Positions 52,223-60,032 of a stretch of 64,000 nucleotides of DNA are shown piece by piece. Numbering within the stretch: position 1 is the first letter of the stretch; each line of letters begins with the position of its first letter. The stretch lies in the NCBI RefSeq assembly GCF_900110955.1, contig NZ_FOFR01000003.1:1-64000 (forward strand), written 5' to 3'. The position numbers were made by a program, and so were the translations under genes. Source of the stretch: Lentzea xinjiangensis. GTDB taxonomy: Bacteria > Actinomycetota > Actinomycetes > Mycobacteriales > Pseudonocardiaceae. The notes beneath the pieces were generated by a model. It saw only the letters and a list, made by a program, of their open reading frames with translations. It ran no database searches and was not told the origin of the DNA.

Positions 52223-52603
52223 TCAGACCTCGATGATCGTGACCATGCTGTCGAGTCCTTTGAAGTCCTCGGCATTTCGCGTGTAAAGCGGCAATCCACG
52301 CGATGACGCGACAGCTGCGATCAGCAGATCCACCCGTCGAGGCTTCGGATTCCGGTTCGCCGCCATTGTGAGCGCGACCAGCGTGCCGTATCGGGCGGCT
52401 GCCTGACCGTCAAAGGGCAGTGGCTCGAAGTCCACTATCGCCGCGCCGAGCTTCTCGGTGCGCGCGGCCCTGGACGCGGCGTCCTTGGCCATCACTACGC
52501 CCTGGTGCAACTCGGCCACCGTGATCGCGGTGAGTTCAGGTATCTCCGGGAGCCCAGCCGGGTCCAGAAGACCGAGATCGATGTAGGCACACGTGTCGAG
52601 CAC
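52223..52603 (-). CDS. PIN-domain toxin, VapC-like (copy 1)
   Basis: 126 residues. VapC-type ribonuclease fold: N-terminal D3 in MLDTCAYIDLG, the conserved glutamate in TAITVAELHQGV, and the later acidic residue in RRVDLLIAAVASSRGLPLYTRNAEDFKGL. The GTG matches the start forced in copy 2; another GTG at 52627 would overlap the antitoxin stop. By family knowledge it cuts tRNA or rRNA when free of antitoxin. It is downstream of and coupled to the Phd-like antitoxin. Confidence 0.88.
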   Translation of the reverse strand: MLDTCAYIDLGLLDPAGLPEIPELTAITVAELHQGVVMAKDAASRAARTEKLGAAIVDFEPLPFDGQAAARYGTLVALTMAANRNPKPRRVDLLIAAVASSRGLPLYTRNAEDFKGLDSMVTIIEV

Positions 52604-52619
52604 CCCGGATTCGGGACGT

Positions 52620-52898
52620 TCAGCCACGGCTGCGCTCCCACGGATCGAAGTCGCCCACGCGGTCCTCGTCACCGAAGAACTCATCGGCTTCTTGGCGCAT
52701 GCGGACGTGATCGACCTGGGGCAGGGTCCTGTGTCGTTCGACAAGCTCCTCGGCCGTCAGCCGACGACGGCGAGGCAGGGGCCGGAGTTCGGCGACCTCA
52801 ACGCCATTCCGCGTCACGTGGTACGTCTCTCCCGCCTCCACCGCGTCCATGACCGCGGCGGAGTGGTTGCGGAACTCCCGCTGACTGATGACCTTCAC
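52620..52898 (-). CDS. Phd/YefM-family antitoxin (copy 1)
   Basis: 92 residues. The N-terminus [20 protein letters not shown] is the Phd/YefM DNA-binding domain, followed by [16 protein letters not shown] and a charged C-terminal toxin-binding tail ending in DPWERSRG. First gene of the pair. A dyad directly upstream is a likely autoregulatory site. Confidence 0.9.
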   Translation of the reverse strand: MKVISQREFRNHSAAVMDAVEAGETYHVTRNGVEVAELRPLPRRRRLTAEELVERHRTLPQVDHVRMRQEADEFFGDEDRVGDFDPWERSRG

Positions 52899-52907
52899 GA
52901 GCCAAGC

Positions 52908-52934
52908 GTAGCCCCGCGTAGCGCGTAGGGCTAC
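52908..52934 (-). promoter_or_regulatory. Likely antitoxin operator
   Basis: Inverted repeat GTAGCCC (52908-52914) and GGGCTAC (52928-52934) around a GCGTAGCGCGTA-like core, starting 10 bases upstream of the antitoxin ATG. Right size and place for Phd-type autoregulation. It has no counterpart in copy 2. Confidence 0.5.
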
Positions 52935-52962
52935 ACAGGCTGGACGTGTTCACCGCTCACGT

Positions 52963-53154
52963 GATTCACTCTTCCTGGGGGGTGTGGGGGAGACGACGTC
53001 GGCGGACAACTTCGCCTCGCTGATCAACGACGTGGAGGACCGCCTCTTCGCCGTCCTGCCCGACGACACGTGGTTCTACCCCGGTCACGGCGACGACTCG
53101 ACGCTCGGCAAGGAGCGCCCTTCGCTGGCGGAGTGGCGCGCCCGCGGCTGGTGA
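52963..53154 (+). pseudogene. Truncated MBL-hydrolase fragment (repeat copy 2)
   Basis: 64 codons identical in frame and nearly in sequence to the C-terminus of the MBL gene, from DSLFLGGVG to WRARGW and stop. The N-terminal three quarters with the HxHxDH zinc site are missing, and no start codon fits. It is therefore non-functional as an enzyme, yet 159 of its bases are almost unchanged. It lies opposite the extended end of PIN toxin copy 2. Confidence 0.88.
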
Positions 53155-53527
53155 GCCTGACCGCGACCACGTCGTCGAGCCCTGTGAGATCGTCGGCGTT
53201 TCGCGTGCAGAGCGGCATTCCTCGTGACGACGCGACTGCGGCGATCACCAGGTCCATCCGCCGGGGTTTCGGATTCCGGTTCGCCGCCATCGTCAGCGCG
53301 ACGAGCCTGCCGTAGCGGGCGGCCGCCCGGGCATCGAACGGCAGTGGCTCGAAGCCGACGACCGCCGCGCCGAGTTCCTCGGTGCGAGCAGCCCTGGACG
53401 CGGCAACCTGGGCTAGCGCCACGCCCTGATGCAACTCAGCCACCGTGATCGCTGTGAGCTCGGGCATCTCCGGGAGCGCCGCCGGATCCAGCAGACCGAG
53501 GTCGATGTACGTGCTCGTGTCGAGCAC
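53024..53527 (-). CDS. PIN-domain toxin (copy 2) with a read-through tail
   Basis: 167 residues. The first 124 align with copy 1 and keep all acidic residues: D3 in MLDTSTYIDLG, E in TAITVAELHQGV, and RRMDLVIAAVASSRG...TRNADDLTGL. Copy 1 stops a few residues later (TIIEV). Here the stop is lost and the frame runs about 43 residues through the reverse of the MBL fragment (Arg-rich tail). GTG start. A two-base insertion just upstream removes the alternative upstream start seen in copy 1. It may still be active. Confidence 0.75.
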   Translation of the reverse strand: MLDTSTYIDLGLLDPAALPEMPELTAITVAELHQGVALAQVAASRAARTEELGAAVVGFEPLPFDARAAARYGRLVALTMAANRNPKPRRMDLVIAAVASSRGMPLCTRNADDLTGLDDVVAVRLTSRGRATPPAKGAPCRASSRRRDRGRTTCRRAGRRRGGPPRR

Positions 53528-53562
53528 ACCCCGGACGCGGGCGCTCAGCCATGGCTGCGTTC

Positions 53563-53757
53563 TCAGGGGTCGGAGTCGCCCACGCGGTCTTCGTCGCCGA
53601 AGGACTCGTCGGCTTCCTGACGCCTGCGCGCGTGGTCGACCTTGGGCGGATTCCGGTGGCGTTCGGCGACTTCGACGCCATTGCGCGTCACGTGGTACGT
53701 CTCACGCGCCTCCACCGCGTCCATGACCGCTGCGGAGTGGTTGCGGAGCTCCGCGGT
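53563..53757 (-). pseudogene. Degenerate antitoxin (copy 2)
   Basis: The frame reads [28 protein letters not shown], then [14 protein letters not shown] and stops at DSDP. Compared with copy 1 it lacks the first nine residues of the DNA-binding domain, about 16 residues after VAE, and the last four residues. The first ATG in frame is at 53724, giving 53 residues. It may bind the toxin weakly but cannot bind DNA normally. Copy 2 toxin is therefore close to an orphan. Confidence 0.75.
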
Positions 53758-53770
53758 CTCGTCCGGCGCA

Positions 53771-54352
53771 TCAGCCGCTGGCGTCCAGCAGGTCGAGGTA
53801 CCCGGTGGTGGCGCGCCACAGCGCGTCCGAGTGGGGGGTGAGCTTGCCGGGGCTCCAGCGGCGGTCGGTGTAGGCCTGGTTGGCCGCCCGCAGCGCCGCC
53901 AGGCTGACCGCGAGCTCGTCGGCGATCCTGCGGCGCAGCTCCTCCGGCGACGGCGCGGCCTGGCGGACCAGCTCTGCCGTGCCGTCGCTCACCGCCACGA
54001 GCGCTTCCTCGTCGATGCCGCCGGCCGCGCTCCAGATCAACGTCGGCCGCTCGATGCGGTGGTTCCACACCGGCGCGTCCTTGGAGCGCCAGTGCGCCGC
54101 GAAGGGGTTGCGCGACAGCCGGGTGGCGTTCGCCCAGTGCTCGGCGCCGACCGGTTCGGACAGCCACGGCACCTCGTCCACCGGCAGGTCGGTGACCAGC
54201 GCCACCTCGATGGTCTCGACGTCGCGCGGCACGTCCAGCAGATCGCCGAAGACCCACAGCTCGACCACCTGGAACTTGTAGAACGAGGTCGGCAGGTCGG
54301 AGCACCTCTCGGCGAGCTCAGCCAGGTGGTGCACAGCGCGAGTCCATTTCAC
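53771..54352 (-). CDS. DUF7711-type protein
   Basis: 193 residues. The pattern [54 protein letters not shown] and the C-terminal [11 protein letters not shown] is that of a conserved actinobacterial family of unknown function. GTG start; no ribosome site, with CATGAT 6 bases upstream as a possible -10. It starts only 9 bases from the divergent amidase. Its transcript would run on into antitoxin and toxin copy 2. Confidence 0.82.
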   Translation of the reverse strand: MKWTRAVHHLAELAERCSDLPTSFYKFQVVELWVFGDLLDVPRDVETIEVALVTDLPVDEVPWLSEPVGAEHWANATRLSRNPFAAHWRSKDAPVWNHRIERPTLIWSAAGGIDEEALVAVSDGTAELVRQAAPSPEELRRRIADELAVSLAALRAANQAYTDRRWSPGKLTPHSDALWRATTGYLDLLDASG

Positions 54353-54361
54353 GAGGTGATC

Positions 54362-55309
54362 ATGCCCGACCAGATCTCGGCCGCCCTGGCCCGGCTGGAG
54401 GAGGTGGAACCCGTGCTGTGCGCGTTCCACGAGGTCTTCCGCTCCTTCCCGCCGGTCGATCCCGCGTTGCCCCTGGCCGGTGTGCCCATCGCCGTGAAGC
54501 GCGGTGAGCGTCGCGGCCACCGGGAAGCGCTGGTGGCCATGGGCTGCGTTCCGATCGGACTGACCACCACGCCCGATGGGAGTACCCCGTGGCAGACGTG
54601 GGGGCGCAACTCTCGCGGCGTCACGCGCAACCCGTGGAACCTCGATCGCACGCCGGGCGGTTCGTCGGCCGGGTCGGCGGTGGCGGTGGCTTCGGGCGTC
54701 GTGCCGCTGGCCACGGGCGTCGACGGCGCCGGGTCGATCCGCGTCCCGGCGGCCTGGTGCGGCGTGTTCGGCCTGAAGACGACTTCGTCGCACCGGGCCG
54801 CGGTCGGGGTGTTCACCCGCGACCCCGCGTTGCTCGCGACCTACCTGGGCACTTCCGGGACCACCTCCCCCACCGCCGTGTGGTCGACGGACCTGGGCTT
54901 CGCGGCCGTGGACGACGACCAGGCCGAGATCGCCTGGCGGGCGGCGGCGCCGTTGCGCCCTCGCCCTGTCCCGCTGGTGCTCGACGACCCCGCTGACGAC
55001 TGGTTCGCCGGCCGCTGCGGCCCCAACCCGGTGCTGGAGGAGCTGTTCGAGACCACCGACCTGCTGCTCACCCCGACGACGCCCGGTCCGCCGCACGGGC
55101 ACGACGGGCCGGGCGATCGGATCAACACCGCGCTGACGTGGGCGTTCAACCTGAGCGGGCACCCGGCGATCAGCATCCCGGCTGGGTTCGATGCCGCCGG
55201 GCTGCCGGTGGGGGTGCAGGCCGTGGCGCGGCACGGCCGGGAAGCCGACCTGGTCGCGGCGGCGCGCTTGATCTCCGGTGCGGTGCAGGTCGCACCGTTC
55301 CCACCGTGA
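54362..55309 (+). CDS. Reduced amidase-signature protein
   Basis: 315 residues against about 450-500 for the family. The Ser-cisSer-Lys core is present: PIAVKRGE with K45, [14 protein letters not shown], and [20 protein letters not shown] with the nucleophile and cis-Ser. The C-terminal [19 protein letters not shown] is also kept. The stretch between the lysine and the GGSS loop and a large central part are shortened. It may have a narrow substrate range or be decaying. GAGGTG precedes the ATG. Confidence 0.85.
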   Translation: MPDQISAALARLEEVEPVLCAFHEVFRSFPPVDPALPLAGVPIAVKRGERRGHREALVAMGCVPIGLTTTPDGSTPWQTWGRNSRGVTRNPWNLDRTPGGSSAGSAVAVASGVVPLATGVDGAGSIRVPAAWCGVFGLKTTSSHRAAVGVFTRDPALLATYLGTSGTTSPTAVWSTDLGFAAVDDDQAEIAWRAAAPLRPRPVPLVLDDPADDWFAGRCGPNPVLEELFETTDLLLTPTTPGPPHGHDGPGDRINTALTWAFNLSGHPAISIPAGFDAAGLPVGVQAVARHGREADLVAAARLISGAVQVAPFPP

Positions 55310-55434
55310 CCCTCGTCGAGTGGAGCACCGAGCGTTGTGGCTGCGAAGGACCACCACCCGATCGAGTGATTTGAGTCCAATCCACCCCTCCGGGTGAAGC
55401 GCATGCGGTGTCCTCGTCCGTCGAGGAGGCACGG

Positions 55435-56094
55435 ATGGGACGACGGATCGGTGGACCGGGAGGCGGCTCGGACCCCGGCGCGGGCAAGGCGGGCGCCGTG
55501 GTCGCCGCCGGGGTGCTGGCGGTGTCGGTGGCCGCCGGCAGCGGTGGCGGGCTGTCGCTCGGCGGAGGTGCGTCGACGACCGCCGCCGACTCCGCGGGGC
55601 TGAACATCACCAGGGCGAAGTCCGAGGGCAGGAAGTCCGCCCGCAACGGGGACGCGGACGGCGCGTGGCGCCAGGTGAACATGCGCACCCTCAAGCGCAC
55701 GGCCAAACCCGCGGTGGAGTGCGTGTCGCACTCCTTCGGCCAGGTGCGGGACCACCTGACGCGCAACCCGTGCCGGTCGCTCGACCGGACGCTGTTCGCC
55801 GTCGGCGACGACCGGGGCAACGTCGCGGTCGTGTCGGTGGCGTGGGTCGGCTTCCGGACCCGGCGCGACGCGGGCGAGTTCAAGGAGCTGATCGACGTGC
55901 ACGGCACCGGTGACATCACCCCGCTCGCCGCACCGCTGCTCGGCCTGGCGGACGTCCGCTTCACCGGACTGCACTACCGCTCGCGCTCCGACGGCGGCAC
56001 CGTCGTGATCGCGGAGGCGGAGCCCGCGTCCGGCCGGGTGAGCGGTGAGGTGCTCGACGCCATGGCCGACATGGCGAGCTGGCTGCCCCGGTGA
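55435..56094 (+). CDS. Secreted or membrane-associated protein, unknown
   Basis: 219 residues. The N-terminal 40 residues are Gly-rich with a weak hydrophobic stretch (AVVAAGVLAVSVAAGSGGG) that may act as anchor or signal. The rest is a soluble alpha/beta domain with two cysteines (AVECVSH, NPCRSLD) and the segment LFAVGDDRGNVAVVSVAWVGF. GAGGAGG 8 bases before the ATG sets the start. No family recognised. Confidence 0.72.
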   Translation: MGRRIGGPGGGSDPGAGKAGAVVAAGVLAVSVAAGSGGGLSLGGGASTTAADSAGLNITRAKSEGRKSARNGDADGAWRQVNMRTLKRTAKPAVECVSHSFGQVRDHLTRNPCRSLDRTLFAVGDDRGNVAVVSVAWVGFRTRRDAGEFKELIDVHGTGDITPLAAPLLGLADVRFTGLHYRSRSDGGTVVIAEAEPASGRVSGEVLDAMADMASWLPR

Positions 56095-56127
56095 GGCTGC
56101 CGGACGCCGTCGGTAGCCTCATGACGC

Positions 56128-56820
56128 ATGGAGGTCGAGATCTACACCGACGGCGCGTGCAGTCCCAATCCCGGTCCGGGTGGCTGGGGTGCCGTGTTGC
56201 GCTACGGCGAGCACGAGAAGGATCTGTACGGCGGTGACATCGGCCCCACGACGAACAACCGCATGGAGCTGATGGCGCCCATCGTGGCGTTGGAGAGTCT
56301 CAGCCGACCGTCCATCGTGAAGCTCTATACGGACAGCACTTATGTCCGCAACGGAATCACGTCCTGGGTGCACGGCTGGAAGACGAACGGCTGGCTCACG
56401 AAGGCCCGCGAGCCGGTCAAGAACGCCGATCTGTGGCGCCGCCTCGAAGAGGCCGCGAACAGGCACGAGGTCGAGTGGCACTGGGTGAAGGGGCACGCCG
56501 GCCACCCGGAGAACGAGCGCGCCGACCGCCTGGCCGTGCGCGGCGTCGAGGAAGTCACGGGGCGGGAAGTGCAGCAGCCCCAAGCGAAACCGAAGAAGGC
56601 CAAGCCGAGGCAACCGCGTGAGCTGACCGGCGAGCCGTGCGGCGCACCCACGAAGAATGGCACCCCCTGTCCGATCACGGCGGGGTCGAGCGGACTGTGC
56701 CACGTGCACGACCCGGTGCTGCAATGCGGTGCCGTCACGAAGAAGGGCTCGCCCTGCACGATCGCGACCGGCGGCGGCCGGTGCGAGTACCACCAGGACG
56801 CGTTGGAGTTGTTCGCCTGA
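56128..56820 (+). CDS. rnhA: Ribonuclease HI with two C-terminal zinc-finger-like units
   Basis: Cuts RNA in RNA-DNA hybrids. Residues 1-140 are a complete RNase HI, with catalytic D8, E47, D69, the flap KGHAGH with H123, and D133. An Ala/Lys/Pro-rich linker follows (150-168). Then come two tandem units with CxxxTKxGxPC: C171, C181, C191, H194 and C200, C210, C219, H222. Each could bind one zinc. Such C-x9-C-x8/9-C-x2-H units occur in phage and actinobacterial proteins, but a double copy on RNase HI is unusual. 230 residues. Confidence 0.93.
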   Translation: MEVEIYTDGACSPNPGPGGWGAVLRYGEHEKDLYGGDIGPTTNNRMELMAPIVALESLSRPSIVKLYTDSTYVRNGITSWVHGWKTNGWLTKAREPVKNADLWRRLEEAANRHEVEWHWVKGHAGHPENERADRLAVRGVEEVTGREVQQPQAKPKKAKPRQPRELTGEPCGAPTKNGTPCPITAGSSGLCHVHDPVLQCGAVTKKGSPCTIATGGGRCEYHQDALELFA

Positions 56821-57009
56821 CCGCGGGACCGGCGTGGCGTCACCGCGTGGTGAAGCACCGGTTCTCGTCCATTGTGGATGTTCGCCCGGCCGGGTGGTTC
56901 CATCACCGATCGATGCGAACTCCGCTCTGACACGTGAAGTTCGGGTTAATCGGGGGCAGTTGCCGGCGAACCCGGAATTTCTGTCGGTGGGCGTGACTAG
57001 CGTGGCCGC

Positions 57010-57465
57010 ATGGACATCGAGACACGTGGAGAGCAGCCCTACGCCGCCGTCAAGGCCACGGTGACGCCGGAGGCGTTCGGGACGATCGCCGACCGCTTCC
57101 CCGAGGTCATGCAGTGGCTGGCCGACCGCGAGTTACCGGTTCTCGGCGCGCCGTTCCTGCGGTACCTGCGCGTCACGGGCGAGGAGTTCGAGGTGGAGGC
57201 CGGGATCCCGACCATCGCCGGGGTCGTCGGCGACGGCGAGGTGTTCACCTCGACGCTGCCCGCCGGGCAGTACGTGGTGGCGCTGCACGAGGGCAGCCCG
57301 GACGGGCTGGCCGCCGTCACCGACCGGATCCTCGCCAAGACCGTGCGGTTCGACCGCGACGGCGACAGGTGGGGTGCCCGCGTCGAGACCTACTTCACCG
57401 ACCCCGCCGTGGAGCCGGACCAGAGCAAGTGGGCCACGGAGGTCGCCATCCGCCTCGCCGACTGA
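57010..57465 (+). CDS. GyrI-like/effector-binding domain protein
   Basis: 151 residues. GyrI-like fold with duplicated strands and helix: PYAAVKATVTPEAFGTIADRF, FEVEAGIPT, and AGQYVVALHEGSPDGLAAV. Family members bind small cations or drugs, alone or fused to AraC/MerR regulators. A TAGCGT at 56998-57003 lies 6 bases from the ATG (leaderless pattern). Upstream of arsR/AHSA1 genes in the same direction. Confidence 0.85.
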   Translation: MDIETRGEQPYAAVKATVTPEAFGTIADRFPEVMQWLADRELPVLGAPFLRYLRVTGEEFEVEAGIPTIAGVVGDGEVFTSTLPAGQYVVALHEGSPDGLAAVTDRILAKTVRFDRDGDRWGARVETYFTDPAVEPDQSKWATEVAIRLAD

Positions 57466-57471
57466 GGTCGA

Positions 57472-57497
57472 CACCTATATGCACTTCGAGCTATATT
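57472..57497 (+). promoter_or_regulatory. arsR promoter and likely operator
   Basis: TATATT (57492-57497) as -10 with 6 bases to the ATG, so leaderless. A direct repeat CTATAT (57475-57480 region and 57491-57496) spans the promoter and is a candidate autoregulatory site for the ArsR protein. Confidence 0.45.
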
Positions 57498-57503
57498 GCC
57501 ACC

Positions 57504-57815
57504 ATGGCATCTACGTTCGCCGTGCTGGCGGATCCGAGTCGCCGGGAGATCCTCGACCTGCTGCGTGAGCGGGAGCGGCCGGTCGGCTACCTCGTCGACC
57601 GGCTGACGCTCACCCAGCCGACCGTCTCGAAGCACCTCAGGGTGTTGCGCGAGGCCGGTCTCGTCGAGGTGCGCACCGACGCCCAACGGCGCTGGTACCG
57701 GCTCTCCCCCGGCCCACTGGCGGAGATCGACGCCTGGCTCGCGCCCTACCGGCGGTTGTGGAAGCAGAGCCTGGACGCACTGGAACGACGACTCGACGAG
57801 ATCGAAGGGGACTGA
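57504..57815 (+). CDS. ArsR-family HTH repressor
   Basis: 103 residues. Winged helix with FAVLADPSRREILDLL, RLTLTQPTVSKHLRVLREAGLVEV and RRWYRLSPGPLAEIDAWL, the SdpR/YgaV-like subgroup usually paired with AHSA1 genes. No metal-binding cysteines, so it is not an arsenic sensor. The stop is 3 bases before the AHSA1 gene; the two form one operon. Confidence 0.93.
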   Translation: MASTFAVLADPSRREILDLLRERERPVGYLVDRLTLTQPTVSKHLRVLREAGLVEVRTDAQRRWYRLSPGPLAEIDAWLAPYRRLWKQSLDALERRLDEIEGD

Positions 57816-57818
57816 CCC

Positions 57819-58700
57819 GTGGACGTCGAACTGCGGATGATCGAGGGCAAGCCCGTCCTGCGCTTCGAGCGCGAACTGCGGCACTCGCCGGAGAAGGTCT
57901 GGCGGGTCGTCACCGATCCCGCCGAGATGAGGCACTGGTTCCCGGCCGAGGTCGAGGTCGACGGGCGGAAGATGCGCTTCACGTTCCCGGAGGCGGCGCC
58001 GGTCGACGCCGACGGCGGCGAGGGCGAGGTGCTCGAGTGCGACCCGCCCAGGGTGTTCGCCTTCCGCTGGATCGACGACGTGCTGCGCTTCGAGGTCCTG
58101 CCCCGCGACCAGGGCTGCCTGCTGGTGTTCACCGCGGTCGTCACGACCAGGCTGACCGCCGGCCGCGACGCCCCCGGCTGGATCACCTGCCTCGACGCGC
58201 TCGTGGCCCACGTCGACGGCGTGGAGTTCCAGGCGCCGCGGGACTGGCTGGCGCGCATCGAGCACTACGTGCGGGAGTTCGGCCTCGACGAGGGCACCGA
58301 CGGGCCGGGCGGGGTCCGGTTCGTCCGCGACCTGGTCTGGACTCCGCTGGACGACGTCTGGCAGGTCCTCACCGAGGGCAGCGAGGACGGCGTGCCGACG
58401 CGCGCCGCGCACCCCGGACTGGAGCCGGGCCGGGTCGTGAGGTCCGACGCACCGCGCCTGCTGGAGTACGAGTGGCTCCAGGACGGTGAGCCCCGTGGTG
58501 TGGTGCGCTGGGAGTTCGACCACGTGCCGCTGCAAGGCACCACGGTCACGCTTCTGCAGGAGAACGCGCACGGCCCTGAGGCGCTCGCGGCCTGGCACGT
58601 GCACTTGGAGCTGTTCTTCGCGGCCACGCAGGGCGAGATCCGCTGCCCCTGGCCTTCCGACCGGGAAGAAGAACTGCGCAGGCGCTACGCCGGGAGCTGA
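57819..58700 (+). CDS. Tandem AHSA1/SRPBCC-domain protein
   Basis: 293 residues with two Aha1-C-like START domains: residues 8-160 (LRFERELRHSPEKVWRVV, MRHWFPAEVEVDG) and 165-285 (VRFVRDLVWTPLDDVWQVL, RGVVRWEFDHVPLQGT). Usual family members have one domain. Function unknown; probably binds a hydrophobic ligand. GTG start. It is co-expressed with the ArsR repressor and overlaps the next convergent gene by 16 bases. Confidence 0.88.
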   Translation: MDVELRMIEGKPVLRFERELRHSPEKVWRVVTDPAEMRHWFPAEVEVDGRKMRFTFPEAAPVDADGGEGEVLECDPPRVFAFRWIDDVLRFEVLPRDQGCLLVFTAVVTTRLTAGRDAPGWITCLDALVAHVDGVEFQAPRDWLARIEHYVREFGLDEGTDGPGGVRFVRDLVWTPLDDVWQVLTEGSEDGVPTRAAHPGLEPGRVVRSDAPRLLEYEWLQDGEPRGVVRWEFDHVPLQGTTVTLLQENAHGPEALAAWHVHLELFFAATQGEIRCPWPSDREEELRRRYAGS

Positions 58701-59527
58701 TCGGGCGTCGCGAAGCGGTCGACGCCGATGCCGCTGATCAGCAGCCGCTCCTTGCGGTTGCCGGTCAGCCGCCGCGTCCAGTCGACGAAACCGCCGTCGC
58801 CGATCTCCACGCCGTCGCGGTACACCTTGAAGCACAGGCCCTGGTAGTAGCCGGTGCGCCGCGACGGGTCGGTGGGCAGGTCACCCCGCACCGCCTCGAA
58901 CCGCGGGTCGAGCACGGTGACGCGCACCTCGACGTCGCCGCACGCGGAACGCAGGAACGAGAGGTGCTCGGCGAAGTGCTCGCGCTCGAAGGCGAGCGAG
59001 CCGCGGTCCCGGCCGGCCGACACGGCGGCGAACAACGTGAAGTGCGCGAACCGCCCGGCACCGCCGAAGAGCTGGGCTCGCACCACGCGCTGCACGGCGG
59101 CGAGCCGCACGTCGCCAGGACCGGACTGCCTGCGCACGGCGGCTTCGAGCGCCAGCGCGTTGGTCGGGTCGGCCGCGACCTCGGTGCCGCGGATGGTCGA
59201 CACCACGTTGTTCTGGTCCACCTCGGCCACGGCCGAGCACGTCCCCAGTGGCGCCACGGGCGCGAGTCCCAGCACGGAGAACGACGGCGGCAGCGCGGCC
59301 AGCAGCCGGTCCTCCGCCGCTCGCACCACCTCGAACGGCACCTCCGACGGCGCCACGAACCGGTCGGAACGGTACTGCCGCAACACGTCCGCCCCGGACA
59401 ACGCGCCCGCCCGGCGTCGCATGAGCGCGAGCAGCACGCTGGTGAGGTCGCTGCCGGGCAACGCTGCGAGCCGGTCCAGCGCGTCCTCGCCGCCGATCGA
59501 TCGCAGTACCCGCGCCAAGACACCCAT
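58685..59527 (-). CDS. Conserved protein of unknown function
   Basis: 280 residues, soluble. Distinctive blocks: LRQYRSDRFVAPSEVPFE, APVAPLGTCSAVAEVDQNN, STIRGTEVAADPTNALALE, and SERE-type EREHFAEHLSFL. The GTEVAADPTNALALEAA block reminds of class II synthetase-like cores such as HisZ, but the match is weak and no motif 2 or 3 is clear. ATG giving MGVLARVLRS was chosen. No informative neighbour. Confidence 0.72.
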   Translation of the reverse strand: MGVLARVLRSIGGEDALDRLAALPGSDLTSVLLALMRRRAGALSGADVLRQYRSDRFVAPSEVPFEVVRAAEDRLLAALPPSFSVLGLAPVAPLGTCSAVAEVDQNNVVSTIRGTEVAADPTNALALEAAVRRQSGPGDVRLAAVQRVVRAQLFGGAGRFAHFTLFAAVSAGRDRGSLAFEREHFAEHLSFLRSACGDVEVRVTVLDPRFEAVRGDLPTDPSRRTGYYQGLCFKVYRDGVEIGDGGFVDWTRRLTGNRKERLLISGIGVDRFATPDQLPA

Positions 59528-59788
59528 GCCCACCATGATCCGCGTCCCGGCCAGAGGATTTCGGCGGCCGCGAGACCCGCGAAGGCGCCGGAACCACAAC
59601 AGGAACTCGCGATCGACATTCCTCGAGCGTGGGCAGCTACCAGCACATCATTCGAGAAGGAGGGCGAAGAAAGCGCGACAGAAAGGATCAAGCCTCGCCG
59701 CGGAACCGCACCGAACCCCGCAGGGGCGCTATCGGTCCATGAACGGGTACCCGATGTCGGTCTTCCGCGAAAATGGCGACGGCCGGGA

Positions 59789-60004
59789 TCAGGCGGCGGA
59801 GAGGACCTCGTAGCCGGCGCTGGTCAGCGCGGCGGGACCGGGGCAGGCACTGATCAGGCCCGCGGAGGTCAGCCGCGGTCCGACGAACTGGTCGGCGCAG
59901 CACAGGCCGTCGACGAGCAATGAGCTTCCGGTGATCTCGCAACGGCCGTCGGCGACGGCTCTGAGAACTGCGCGGTCCCGGTGTGTGAGCGGTGAGGTGG
60001 TCAT
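59789..60004 (-). CDS. Small winged-helix-like protein after dinB
   Basis: 71 residues. N-terminal LTHRDRAVLRAVADGRCEI looks like an HTH lead-in; two adjacent cysteines follow (GLCCADQF). AGGAG 7 bases before the ATG is a strong ribosome site. It begins 28 bases past the dinB stop and is probably co-transcribed. Unrecognised. Confidence 0.6.
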   Translation of the reverse strand: MTTSPLTHRDRAVLRAVADGRCEITGSSLLVDGLCCADQFVGPRLTSAGLISACPGPAALTSAGYEVLSAA

Positions 60005-60032
60005 TTTCTTCTCCTGACGGTGGAACGTCTAC

